DNA of 64,000 nt, taken from contig CM069767.1 of the NCBI GenBank assembly GCA_036169595.1, positions 3,184,001 to 3,248,000 of the forward strand, in the 5' to 3' direction. Every line of letters starts with the position of its first letter. Position 1 is the stretch's first letter. The position numbers and the translations under genes are program-made. The DNA is from Dictyostelium firmibasis. Taxonomy: Eukaryota; Evosea; Eumycetozoa; Dictyosteliales; Dictyosteliaceae. The notes under the pieces were generated by a model. The model worked only from the letters and a program-made list of their open reading frames with translations. It had not been told where the DNA came from and searched no databases. Positions 33,261 to 43,540 of the stretch are shown here, in pieces.

Positions 33261-36200
33261 TTAGTCAGGCATATATAGATCGGAATTACTCTTTTTTGAA
33301 TATTTTTTAAGACTGAATGAATATTTTTCTTTTGCTAATAATATTGAGGTTCTATTTTTTCTGTATACAATTGAACCAATTATAATTAAAGCAGCTACAG
33401 TTACACAAGGTACAACTATTGCAACTGGTAAAATCCATGGTGCTTTACCATTACTATTGTTATCATTTGAACATTGCTGATATTTTGAACTAACTAAAAC
33501 AGAAAAATCTGTACAAAAAAAAAAAAAAAAAAAAAATAAATTAATAAAAATAGAATTATAGGTAATGATCAGTTATAGTTTTAAATAAATTACCTGGATC
33601 TATTAAACATGATTGTTTGCAATGTGGTAAATTAACACCAATGATTAAAGAGTCACTTTGATTAGTTTGTATAATAGAGGTTGTTATAAAGGTCGGTTTA
33701 GTATCTGATACCACTCTATTAATGAATCTACCATAGAGAATTTTTTGATCTTTTGATATTGTTACATAGTTTAAAACTTGATTTTTATCCATTTGATTCG
33801 TATCGATTTGAGTATTTTCTTTGTTACATTCATCATTGTTATCTTTAACATTTGAATTTTCCTCACCAATTTTAGACTCCATTTGAAGTTGAAGAGTATT
33901 TAGTGAGTTTGAATATGGATAATTCTTAATTTCAACAGATATCTTTATAGATCCTTTATCTAATGTTAAATCTAAACCTGCAAAACTATAATCTCTTGTT
34001 TCTTTCAATTCTTCAATAGAATATATTATTTCACAATTTGAATTATTTAATGTTTGATTAAAAATGAACTTGTTTTTCATTGATGTATCAACACTCCATC
34101 TGTTATTCAAAGGGTTATTTTTTACAATACTTTGGTTAAAACTTAGTTCTACTAATGATATAATTTTAATTTCATATGTGGTTTTTTCATTATTAATTAA
34201 TGCTGAACCTTCTGTTTTATTTACTGTTGTTACTGTATCAGGAACAGCTACTTTATCTGGTGTAGATGTTGGTTGTTGTGTTTGTGATGTTGTTGTTGAT
34301 GTTGCTGTCGATGATGGTGTTGTATCTGTTGTTGATATGGCATTGCAATCAAATCCACCCCATCCATTCAAACATTTACATTGACCAACAAATTTATTAC
34401 ATGAACCATGGCCAGAGCAATCATTTGGACATTTATAGGTAATCTCGGTATAGTGGTAAATATTATTCCCTACATACTTTATATTGTTTTGTATAATAGT
34501 TACAGATTTTGTTCCTGAATCTGAACCAATTTCACAAGAGATAAATGAAGAATTTACAATTTCAACCTTACAAAACAATGAACCGATTTGTACAGTTAAG
34601 TCTGTATTATTCTTTCCAAACCAACCCCATATTTTAACCATTCCACCATCGGTTGTTGTTGGCTCAATTGAAGAGATGTATTGTGATGGTAGTAAACAGT
34701 TGGAACCTGTATAGTCTGATGTGCATTTACATTCACCAGTAAAGTTATTACAAGTACTACCTGATTCAACTTCATTACAACCACCGATACAATTTTTAAA
34801 TGGATTTATACAATCAATAGATTGCCAATTGCTCTTACATGTGCATGAGCCAGTTAAACGATTACAATCACCATTTGGATAGGTACAATTATTTGGGCAA
34901 TCGAAATCTCTTGTTAAACAATCGTCACCAGTCCATGTTGGCAAGCATTCACATTTTTTAGTATTATTATTGCACATACCATTGTTGCAGGTATCTGGAC
35001 ATGATATAATTGGGGTATTGCAATCACTTGCCTCCCATTTACCTGAACATTGACATGAGCCATTTAAACGATTACAATCACCATTTGGATAGGTACAATT
35101 ATTTGGACAATTAAAATCTCTTGTTAGACAGTCATCACCAGTCCACGTTGGCAAGCATTCACATTTTTTAGTATTATTATTACACAAACCATTATTGCAT
35201 GTGTCAGGACATGATGGGACGGGGTTACTACAATCACTTGTGTTCCATTTACTTGAACATGAACATTCACCATTTGAACGATTGCAAATACCATTTGGGT
35301 ATGTACAGTTGCTTGGACAATCTAAATCTCTTGTTAGGCAATCATTTCCGATCCATGTTGGGAGACATACACAACTTCCCACCAAAGTATTACAAATTCC
35401 ACCGTTATTACATGTATTTTTGCAAAGAGATACTTGACTTATCTTTGAAACAGATGATACAGTTAATTGTGTTGTAAAATTTGAAAGAGAAAAATACACT
35501 ACATAGTATGGAATACTCGAGTTTGCTTTCAATAGTATTGGTCTTTCGCTTTCATCTATGAGCCCACATGTAATTAATTCAAACGCTGATGATAAAACCA
35601 TACATTTATACCCATTGACAGTAATATTTAAAATACTTTCATTGTATGTAAAATATTTACCAACAAATTGATAGGTATTTTGGGATGAACCCCTTGTTGC
35701 TCCATAAATTTGTGTTATGTTTGGACTAATTGGTTTTGTTTGCAAAGTATAGTTTGCTCCCATAAATTTGAATATGATTACATCATCCAAATTTTGCAAT
35801 ATATTACCAGTGAATACTTTATTTGGAATCACCATTTGTTTATTTGCTAAAAATTGATCTGAATAAGAAAATGGTACTTCATAACCTAAACTATCACCTG
35901 ACAATTGGAAATTTGTACTATTAATTATAATAAAGTTTGGAACAGCCTTTAGTGTACAATTTTCTTGTTTTATTGAATCTAATTTAATTTGTGTGCCATT
36001 AAATAGTTGAAATAATGATGGTTGGGTTGGTATATAGCATGAAAAGCATTGTGGTAATTCACCATCAATCTTTAGATTGTCTGATACATCGAAAATCATA
36101 TTACAATAGGATATATTTGGAATTGGACCAAAATAGATATTTCCTTTTAGTGATCTATAATATTAATAATTTAAAATAAAGTTAATAAATAAGATTTTAA

Positions 36201-37341
36201 TATTAAAAATTAAAATAAATAATTACACTTGTATTAGATTTGGGAAATTAATTTGGGCTGGTAGAGATCCGGATATTTTATTTAACCCTAAATTTATTTT
36301 CTTTGTATTTTTAAAATCAACTTGGTTATTGAAAGTTGTTATACCTGCATTTTCCAAACTAATATCTTCTAAAGAAGATGGTAATGCACCAAATGGAAAG
36401 CTTGCAGTTGCTCCATATACGAATGGTGTTGGTGGATTGGTTTTTTGAACAAATTTGCTTTAATATATAGGTTAGTAAAAAAATATTTAAAATTTCTTTT
36501 TAGTGACGTAATTATTTACATACAAAGATTTTAAAGATTTTGATTTTGTTAAATCAATTAATTGAACCAAATTAGAAATCCTAGATTTTAATACTCTTTA
36601 AAAAAATTTTATCAATAAATGTATAAATAAACGTAGGTGGTTTATATTATATGTATACATACATAGTCTCCAATGAATTATCTGTACTGGTAAAAAGGGA
36701 AGGAAAATCAATTGTATTACTCAAAAAATCAAGTGTCAAAATTTTTACTTTTAAAAATGAATTTAATTTTGAAATATCATTTAAATATGGAACAATAATT
36801 TCTCTTTTATTCGAATAAAAAAAAAATTAGTAAATATGAATAAAATTATATCCAAATCGATACATACACATTGGTAATTTTAAACAGTGTAAGATCTGGG
36901 ATGGTATTTGTTGTCATTATGAAATTATCCATTTGAATCTCTTTATTTATAGAAATTGAATTATTCAAAAATGATGGATATTGAAAAGTTCCAACTGGGT
37001 TTATTTGAAACGATTTTAATATAAATGTTTTTAAATATAAAAGTATTGATTGAGAAATTAAACCTCCAGTATTAAAAAGAGATTCAGATAATTCTAAAGT
37101 TCTTATTTTTTTCGTATTATTAATTCCTTTTCTTTTGATTTTAAAAAAAAAAATTTATAATAATAAAATACTTACAGTGAGGTAATATTTTGTTGAATAT
37201 TTGATGGGACTTTAACAGTTGTACAATTTAGTAATGATAAAGAATTGACAGAGGATGTTGCAATAGTTTCCATAAAAATATCACTATTAACTTTGTATCC
37301 TGTTATTTCTCTTTTTATAAAACTTAATATTTTTTTTTTTT

Positions 37342-37384
<43 letters not shown>

Positions 37385-37785
37385 ACTAACATTGAGTTTA
37401 ATCTATTAAAACATTGAAAATCAGAGTACTTTATTTCAATGAGAGATATGGGGTCGGTGGTTGGGGTTGATCCACCAGACGATGGGCCACCAGGTGTGGG
37501 GACTGGGGATATGGTGCCACTAGTTGTTACATTTTTCAATGAAATTGATTGCAAATAAAATTGAGTGTTATTTGTACTATCTACTGAGCATTGAAACAAT
37601 TTACAAAAATCATACATTTGAGATTTATCATCCCAATATTTTAAAATAGTGGGATCACTTAATTTATTGGTCTTTGCCAATAAGTATTTTAAACATCCAT
37701 AATCAGAACTATTTAAAGGTTGGTCAAATGAATTAACAACAAATAAAAATAAATAAATAAAAAATATTAGATGAAAACATTTCAT
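33261..37785 (-). CDS. LRR/TIG/EGF transmembrane protein, ComC type, eight exons
   Basis: 1,352 residues. Exons on the minus strand: 37785-37391, 37322-37176, 37131-36868, 36803-36663, 36595-36524, 36457-36227, 36154-33594, 33508-33261. All junctions agree in phase (introns 1-6 phase 2, the last phase 1). Order: signal peptide; leucine-rich-repeat-like region spread over the small exons; a TIG/IPT-like beta domain; a run of EGF-like modules (about 660-900) including three 70-residue tandem copies; a second TIG-like domain; one more EGF (about 990-1020); a Thr-rich linker; a domain resembling the ComC supersandwich; one TM helix (PVAIVVPCVTVAALIIIGSI); and a short basic cytoplasmic tail. This is the architecture of ComC-like Dictyostelium surface proteins implicated in cell communication. 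The last small exon encodes TM and tail, supporting the spliced model. Confidence 0.88.
34847..35476. repeat. Three tandem 210-bp EGF-coding repeats
   Basis: The marker CATGAGCC...TTTAAACG recurs at 34847 and 35057, with a more diverged copy at 35267, a 210-bp period encoding 70 residues with two EGF-like modules each. The first two copies are nearly identical at DNA level over long stretches, e.g. TTGGCAAGCATTCACATTTT in both, pointing to a recent duplication or gene conversion. The boundaries given are approximate. Confidence 0.8.
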
Positions 37786-38590
37786 TTTTATTTATAGGTT
37801 TGGAATATTAAAAAAATAAAAAAAAAAAATAAAAAAAAAAAACTTTTGATCAAATTTCAAATCAAAAAAAAATAAAAAATAATAATAATAAAAAATTTTT
37901 AAATAATTAATGAGAGAGGATATTTTTTTTTTTTTTTTTTTTTTTGTCTTTTTAAATACCAATCTTTTTTTTTAATTTTTTTTTATTTTTTTTTACTTTT
38001 TTTTTTTTCATAACAACCAGATCCCGATCAGTTTTTATTTTTTTTTTTTTTTTATTTTTTTTTTTCAGTTAATTGATATTTTTTTCGAATTGAATTCAAT
38101 TAATATGTTTTTTTATAAACCACCCCGAAAACAAAAAGAAAAAAAAAAGAAAAAAATCAAATTTCACAAAAAATATAACAAAGAAATAATTTTTTTTTTT
38201 GTTAATGTGATTTTATAAATTTTAACAAATAAAAAAAAAAATAGTTAAAAAAATAAGAAAAAAGATTAAAAAAAAGGAATAAATGAGGAATACTTACTTA
38301 TTTATTTATTTGTTTGCATATATTATATGTATTTATTAAAAGAAAAAAAATAAAAAATAAAAAAAAAAATAAAAAATAAAAAACTATTACCAATTTATTG
38401 ATAGCATTGGTTAGTTTGAGCAAAAAATTTGACAGGACAAACTTAATTAAATTTATTCTCCTTCTTTATTTTTTTTCACACATTTTATTTTTCGATTTGG
38501 TAAAGTTTGATATTTTTTTCAAGTTGGAAAAAAAAAAAAAAAAAAAAAAAAAACCCCGACTAAATACAAAAATTTGAAATTATTATTAAT
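37786..38590. other. Intergenic, A/T tracts
   Basis: 805 bp upstream of the LRR/EGF gene and downstream of the ankyrin-like gene. Mostly A/T homopolymers, including a run of over 25 A at about 38527-38553. Mixed stretches near 38018 (CAACCAGATCCCGATCAG) and 38400-38450. No gene was seen. Confidence 0.5.
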
Positions 38591-41158
38591 TTATAAAAAT
38601 TTATTAATATTTTTTTTAATATCCAAATATTTATTTTTTGTACCTCTGAAATGATTAAAACAATAATTATAAAGAAGGAAACCATAAAAATAAATTTCAA
38701 TTTTATGAGGTGGTTGAAAATAATTTAAAGTGTATTCTAAAAATTCTATATGACCCAATCTGAATGAAATATTATAGAGTTCATCCTCCAAAAAAAGTAA
38801 ATCCTCTTTAACCTTTGATATAATATATTTTAAGAGTGGTAGTTGTCCTATTTCACAAATTGTTAAAATTATATGTTTTAGTAATCCCCAATACCTTGGA
38901 TTTTGATTTCTTTTATATAATAATAATATTAAATCTAATAATTCAATATTACCATATGTGATGATATCATAGATTACAATATTATAAATTGAGCTACTTT
39001 TATAAATATAATATTGAAAATTTAATCTTTCAATGAATTCTGTTAATTCATTTTGTAAATTAGAAAGATCATTGGTTTCATTGCTATTATATATTTTAAA
39101 ATAATTGTACAAGTCTCTTTGTGGTTGCTCTACAATACATCTTCCACATTCAATATCTAATGGTAAATTTAAAACAATATAATTGAAAAACAATTTATCA
39201 TTTAAACAATGATAACTCTTATTGATTGGAGTTCGTTCAACTAAATAAATGAATTGATCAATTGTAATATTTAATTTTGAAACTTTCCAAACATCTATCA
39301 TGTCATAGTTTGATATATAATCATTTATATTGTCATAAATGAATTTATAAACATCAAAGTTAACACCACTATTAATCAAATTCAATTTATCAATTGATGA
39401 ATAATACTCTAATGGGTAATTGTTTTTAAAATGTTCTAATATTATCGATTTATTATTATTAATTAATATTTGAAAAGTTGAGCTAATTAGTTGTTGATTT
39501 AATTCTAAATTCGATATAATTATATCCTTATATATTAAATCGAACATTTCAATTGATTTAGCTGAAGATATAAAATTCCTTTTTAATTTTATTATTGTTC
39601 CTTCTCTATTATTTATTTTTTTAAAATCATCTTCATTATCATCAGCATTTATAATATCTATTATTAATCTTGAAAACTCTAAATCATTAATATTTATAAA
39701 ATGTGACATAAGTTTTTCAATAATATGTATGTTTATGATTTTTTTTGATTTTAAATCATCTGAAAGAGATTTCATAAATTTTAATTGAACTTTTCTATCA
39801 TTTTTACAAAATTTAAATAAACTATCATCTGAATAGTTCATTTCAATTAAATCATTATAATTATAGTGACCAAACATTTTTGAATTAATTCTACTTGATG
39901 ATATTGTTGAATACTTATAGATAGAGTAGTATTGATATTCATTTTTATATTTTATTTGATAATAATTTTTATTCTCTAAAAAACAATGATAATGATTGGT
40001 AAATGGTAATAATATATTATAAAGCTTTAATATATTTTCATTTTCATTCAAATCAATATCCATTATATATTTCGATAAATCTTCATTTGAAAATTTCATA
40101 CTATTGATTTCATCTAATTCTACTAATTTTATATCATCCATTTTTATTAAATTTTCTAATTCTTTTAAAAACAATAATTTTTCTTTTTCTTTATTTTCAT
40201 TTGTTATTATTGATGAAGTAGTAGTAGTAGTTGTCATTATATTAACATTTGTTTTTAATTTATATGATTTATCATTAATAAAATTTATAAATTTATTTAA
40301 TAATGGTTTTATTTTAATTATTATTTTAACAGATTCTAATATTAATGATAGTTTTGATTTATAAATTTTAATATTGAAAAAATGAGGTATTGGAAGTTGA
40401 GTATTTGGCAATGGTAATTTCAATTTATCCAAAATAAATTTAAATTTTTCAATGATCTTTAAATTCTCTTTTTCAATATCTGATACTGTGATTGTTGTTG
40501 AAGTTGAAGTTATTGTTGTTTCCATTGAATTATTAATATCTTCAAATAATGAATTCCAAATTTTTGTTATCAAAGAATTTGATTTTATTAATTTTAATTT
40601 TTCGAATATATAAAAGGAACATTCATATGAACCAATTAAAAATGATTTAATAAATGAATCAATTTGTAATTTATGATTAAAGTTTTCATGTAATACTTTT
40701 AATGCTAATTGGTTGTCATGGTGAATTAAAATGTTTTCTGTTTCATTAATATTAAAATTTAAAAAATAATTTGAATAGTTTTTAAATAAATCTATATAAA
40801 ATTTAGAATCCCAATGAATTGCTGCTTTTTCTTTATTGAATATTGAATTATTATTTAAAATTTTTTTAGGTGATAAAGTTTTCAAATTAAATGTTTTACT
40901 ATTTGTTTCTACTCCATATGAACCATCATTCTCGAGGTCATTAAAAACAAAATATTCATTGTTTTTAATTTTATCTCTTAATTGCTGGAAATAACCATTT
41001 TTTATAAAAAATGATGTTGATATTACCTTTTCAAATCTTATCACCCCAAATCTCCTTTTGCCAAATGATAAATATTTAATTATTTTATTTCTAATTACTA
41101 TATTCTTCCATATTTTGTTATAAAATAAATTTTCGTTGTAATACAATGGTTGGTTCAT
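38591..41158 (-). CDS. Dictyostelium ankyrin-like multigene-family protein
   Basis: 855 residues, single exon. It belongs by appearance to the large Dictyostelium family whose members start with an F-box-like/helical motif (here FYNKIWKNIVIRNKIIKYL) and continue with degenerate ankyrin-like helical repeats, for example NIELLDLILLLYK, LPLLKYIISK and GHIEFLEYTLNYF near the C-terminus. No signal peptide, TM helix or enzyme motif is seen. It is shorter than its probable relative at 55796-59620 and lacks that protein's poly-Asn tail. Function of the family is unknown; a protein-interaction scaffold is an inference. Confidence 0.75.
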   Translation of the reverse strand: MNQPLYYNENLFYNKIWKNIVIRNKIIKYLSFGKRRFGVIRFEKVISTSFFIKNGYFQQLRDKIKNNEYFVFNDLENDGSYGVETNSKTFNLKTLSPKKILNNNSIFNKEKAAIHWDSKFYIDLFKNYSNYFLNFNINETENILIHHDNQLALKVLHENFNHKLQIDSFIKSFLIGSYECSFYIFEKLKLIKSNSLITKIWNSLFEDINNSMETTITSTSTTITVSDIEKENLKIIEKFKFILDKLKLPLPNTQLPIPHFFNIKIYKSKLSLILESVKIIIKIKPLLNKFINFINDKSYKLKTNVNIMTTTTTTSSIITNENKEKEKLLFLKELENLIKMDDIKLVELDEINSMKFSNEDLSKYIMDIDLNENENILKLYNILLPFTNHYHCFLENKNYYQIKYKNEYQYYSIYKYSTISSSRINSKMFGHYNYNDLIEMNYSDDSLFKFCKNDRKVQLKFMKSLSDDLKSKKIINIHIIEKLMSHFININDLEFSRLIIDIINADDNEDDFKKINNREGTIIKLKRNFISSAKSIEMFDLIYKDIIISNLELNQQLISSTFQILINNNKSIILEHFKNNYPLEYYSSIDKLNLINSGVNFDVYKFIYDNINDYISNYDMIDVWKVSKLNITIDQFIYLVERTPINKSYHCLNDKLFFNYIVLNLPLDIECGRCIVEQPQRDLYNYFKIYNSNETNDLSNLQNELTEFIERLNFQYYIYKSSSIYNIVIYDIITYGNIELLDLILLLYKRNQNPRYWGLLKHIILTICEIGQLPLLKYIISKVKEDLLFLEDELYNISFRLGHIEFLEYTLNYFQPPHKIEIYFYGFLLYNYCFNHFRGTKNKYLDIKKNINKFL

Positions 41159-41418
41159 TTTTTAAAATGTTGCGCTTTATAAAAAATATAAAAAAATAAA
41201 AAAAAAATAAAAAAAAAATAAAAAAATTATTTTTGAAATTTTTTTTTAAAGAATTAATTAGTTGTTTTATTTTTTTAATGCTTTTCCTGTATATATAGCA
41301 AAATATCTTATTACCATTTTTTTTGATTTTTTGGGTTAGAGTTTTCTTTGTGTCTTTTAATTTTTTTTACCTATAAAAAGACGCAAGTTTATCGGAGGTG
41401 CTAAAAATTATGTGTATG

Positions 41419-41460
<42 letters not shown>

Positions 41461-41559
41461 TATTGGGATTAGAATTTCTAATCACCATGTTTTTTTTTTT
41501 GTTGTTTTTTTTTTGGAAGTCGAGCTTTTTTTTTCCGGTTGATTATGAGGTGTGTTATT
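41159..41559. other. Intergenic upstream of the ankyrin-like gene
   Basis: A/T tracts with a poly-T run (41429-41455). TATAAAA at about 41372 lies in a mixed stretch with GACGCAAGTTTATCGGAGG. An 8-bp-arm palindrome, GATTAGAATTTCTAATC, lies at about 41468-41484. Confidence 0.5.
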
Positions 41560-41651
41560 TATGACCACGTTACCTCGTGGTATGACCTAAGGCTCGAACC
41601 AAGGCCACGGAGACTGTGTGATTCAGGGCAGAACCACTACGTATAGCCTCC
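41560..41651 (-). repeat. tRNA-like repeat, copy A
   Basis: On the minus strand it reads ACGTAGTGGTTC (A-box-like), CTGAATCACACAG, CCGTGGCC, then GGTTCGAGCCT (B-box-like) and a terminal hairpin CCACGAGGTAACGTGG. It is clearly related to copy B next to it. It does not fold into a complete cloverleaf: the two acceptor strands do not pair. It looks like a pol III-promoter-bearing, tRNA-derived repeat or degenerate tRNA rather than a working tRNA gene. Confidence 0.6.
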
Positions 41652-41668
41652 AATAATGAGGGTTTAAT

Positions 41669-41767
41669 TATGACCACGTTACTTCGTGGTATGACCAAGA
41701 CTCGATCCCAAGGTCTTGGCCACAGAGGCTTGTGATTCAGCGTGGAACCACTACGCTAAGCCCCGGG
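41669..41767 (-). repeat. tRNA-like repeat, copy B
   Basis: On the minus strand it has TAGCGTAGTGG, a perfect match to the A-box consensus, a D-arm-like GCGT...ACGC pairing, CTGAATCACA shared with copy A, a 7-bp stem CCAAGAC/GTCTTGG around GGATCGAGTCT (B-box-like), and the same terminal hairpin CCACGAAGTAACGTGG. Compared with copy A it carries about 6 extra bases before the B box. No acceptor stem can be formed. Confidence 0.6.
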
Positions 41768-41768
41768 G

Positions 41769-41830
41769 CACCCCTCTGTATGGAAATTAAAATACGGGAA
41801 TCGAACCAGTGACCTATCGCCTAGGTCTGA
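41769..41830 (-). pseudogene. 5'-truncated tRNA-like fragment
   Basis: Minus strand. A hairpin GACCTAGGCGATAGGTC (5-bp stem, 7-base loop, like an anticodon arm) is followed directly by ACTGG, a perfect B box GGTTCGATTCC (41807-41797) and CCCGT, like a T arm. There is no A box, D arm or acceptor 5' strand and no variable loop, so it is a remnant. Confidence 0.5.
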
Positions 41831-41831
41831 T

Positions 41832-41836
41832 AAAAA
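41832..41836 (-). terminator. Pol III terminator of the tRNA
   Basis: Five T residues on the minus strand, one base after the discriminator base of the tRNA. Confidence 0.7.
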
Positions 41837-41837
41837 C

Positions 41838-41927
41838 TGCCCGAGCTCAGAATCGAACTGAGGACCCTCTGTTATCGTTTTAGCACATAGTACAAGACAG
41901 ATATAATAACCACTATACGACACGGGC
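41838..41927 (-). tRNA. tRNA with a 17-nt intron, anticodon TGT (Thr) as folded
   Basis: Minus strand, 90 nt without CCA. Acceptor GCCCGTG/CTCGGGC (six of seven pairs), A73; A box TCGTATAGTGG; anticodon stem TCTGT/ACAGA; variable loop GGGTC; T arm CTCAG-TTCGATT-CTGAG. Between the anticodon-stem strands are 24 bases; placing a 17-nt intron after position 37 leaves a 7-base loop C-T-TGT-A-A with anticodon TGT. A five-T pol III terminator follows at 41836-41832. All invariant positions are present, so it is probably functional. The intron position and hence the isotype are inferred from the fold. Confidence 0.75.
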
Positions 41928-41962
41928 AATTGATGAATTTTTTTCAAAAACAGACGAAATTA

Positions 41963-41975
41963 TATAGGATTTCAC
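41963..41975. repeat. Left target-site duplication of the TRE element
   Basis: TATAGGATTTCAC, found again at 47237-47249 directly after the element's last A tract. The identical 13-bp copies frame a 5.26-kb element and mark a target-primed insertion. Confidence 0.88.
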
Positions 41976-42144
41976 CAGTAATAAAAATTTTTATCAACTC
42001 CAACATCCACTTGATTATTTTATTTTAATCACTTAAATTCATTATTATTTTATTATTAAATTAAAGATAAACAGTATCTATCTACTGTAAATCTTTATTT
42101 CTTTTTTTTTCTTTTTTCTTTTTTTCGATAATTTTGCGCAAGCG

Positions 42145-42202
<58 letters not shown>

Positions 42203-42277
42203 AAACAAAAAATAAAATTAAAGATTCAAGAATTTTACATTTTCAAAAAAAAATAGAAAATCCAGAATAAAAAGAAA

Positions 42278-43540
42278 ATGAGTTCTTACGCAGAAATAAC
42301 AAAAATTAGTGGAATAAATGGCGACAAAATATTCCAAGAAATAAGCGAAACTGTCTTTAAAACTCAAAAAATTTTCAAAACTTACAAATTTATGATCAAC
42401 ATAAAAGAAGAAGTAAATGAAGAACTTAAAAACAAACTACAAAACCTCTCAGTAGGAGATGGGGACAAAATAATCATAAGTAATGGCAAATACAAAGTAC
42501 TCACAGACCATAAAGAAACAGTGAGAAAAATAATGCCAAAAATCAAATCGGCCTTAAAGGGGATCCACAAAACAACGATCAGACCCCTAATAAAATTCTC
42601 CGAATTCAACTGGATAAACTCATTAAAATCAGTCAAAGAAATCATGGTAAAAAGTGGCATAGAAATAATCTACACCACAATCAAAAATAAAACTCTAAAA
42701 ATCTACTCGTTCAACACAATTAAAGAGAATGTAGAAGATAAAATTATAAATTACGAGTATATCTCGGTAATGTGCCACAGTAACACCAAAAAGGTCGATA
42801 GCGAAGAATTAAATAACAAAAAAGAATCAATTCAAAAAGAGATGTTAACTCAAAACTCTCAAACAGAAACAAAAACAAAAGACTCCAAAAAAGTAGAGTC
42901 AACAGCCAATACACCAAAAGAAGACACAACTATATTAGCCTTCAACAGCCGAGAAGAATTAAAAGACTTTGAGGAAATAATAAAAGAATCCAAAAAGAGC
43001 TCTGAAACAACAGAGACAACTAAAACAATTGTAGAAGATCCTCAATTAAAAATAAGCATCACATCACCACTAAAAAACTTTAAACAAGACGACTTAGAAA
43101 TTCTAACACAAGAGTCAGAAGTTTCCCAAGATCTCAATACCCAATCACAAAACGACTCTGGAACAGAATCCTCAGTAACAAAGAATTACCACTCCGCTAT
43201 AAGACAAGAAGGAGAAACCGAAGAGAACTTCGAAAGAAGATTAAAATACATGGTTGACGAAGCATATCTTCAAGAAAAAAATTATAAAGAAAAATGGAAC
43301 AAAGAAGTTTTTAAAGTACCAAGCCTCTCCTTCAAAATTCCGGAGACAAGAAACACACCCGTGAAACTCAATTTTCAAGGATATAAAACACAAGAATCGA
43401 TTCTCTCACCAAAGAAAGGATACATTTACCCTTCATACAACCAAAACGAACTTGAACAAATAAGCGCAAGTATTAACCAATCACTAAGGAAAATCTCACC
43501 AGAGTTATCAATAGATTTAACAAACTCTAAAAATAAATAA
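42278..43540 (+). CDS. TRE ORF1 protein
   Basis: 420 residues, the first frame of the retrotransposon. The N-terminal 150 residues are basic and mixed alpha/beta (MSSYAEITKISGINGDKI start); the rest is Glu/Lys/Ser/Thr-rich and probably disordered. No CCHC knuckle is visible. ORF1 proteins of L1-like elements bind the element RNA and assist reverse transcription; that role is inferred from position. It ends 20 nt inside the open stretch of ORF2. Confidence 0.8.
   Translation: MSSYAEITKISGINGDKIFQEISETVFKTQKIFKTYKFMINIKEEVNEELKNKLQNLSVGDGDKIIISNGKYKVLTDHKETVRKIMPKIKSALKGIHKTTIRPLIKFSEFNWINSLKSVKEIMVKSGIEIIYTTIKNKTLKIYSFNTIKENVEDKIINYEYISVMCHSNTKKVDSEELNNKKESIQKEMLTQNSQTETKTKDSKKVESTANTPKEDTTILAFNSREELKDFEEIIKESKKSSETTETTKTIVEDPQLKISITSPLKNFKQDDLEILTQESEVSQDLNTQSQNDSGTESSVTKNYHSAIRQEGETEENFERRLKYMVDEAYLQEKNYKEKWNKEVFKVPSLSFKIPETRNTPVKLNFQGYKTQESILSPKKGYIYPSYNQNELEQISASINQSLRKISPELSIDLTNSKNK

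Noticed and set aside
41560-41767. The two tRNA-like units as functional tRNA genes, including a selenocysteine tRNA because of a TCA in the CTGAATCACA loop
   Set aside because: No acceptor stem pairs in either unit, the candidate anticodon stem is only three pairs, and the long acceptor and variable arms of tRNA-Sec are absent.
41756-41947. 63-codon minus-strand frame
   Set aside because: It reads straight through the tRNA and the tRNA-like fragment.
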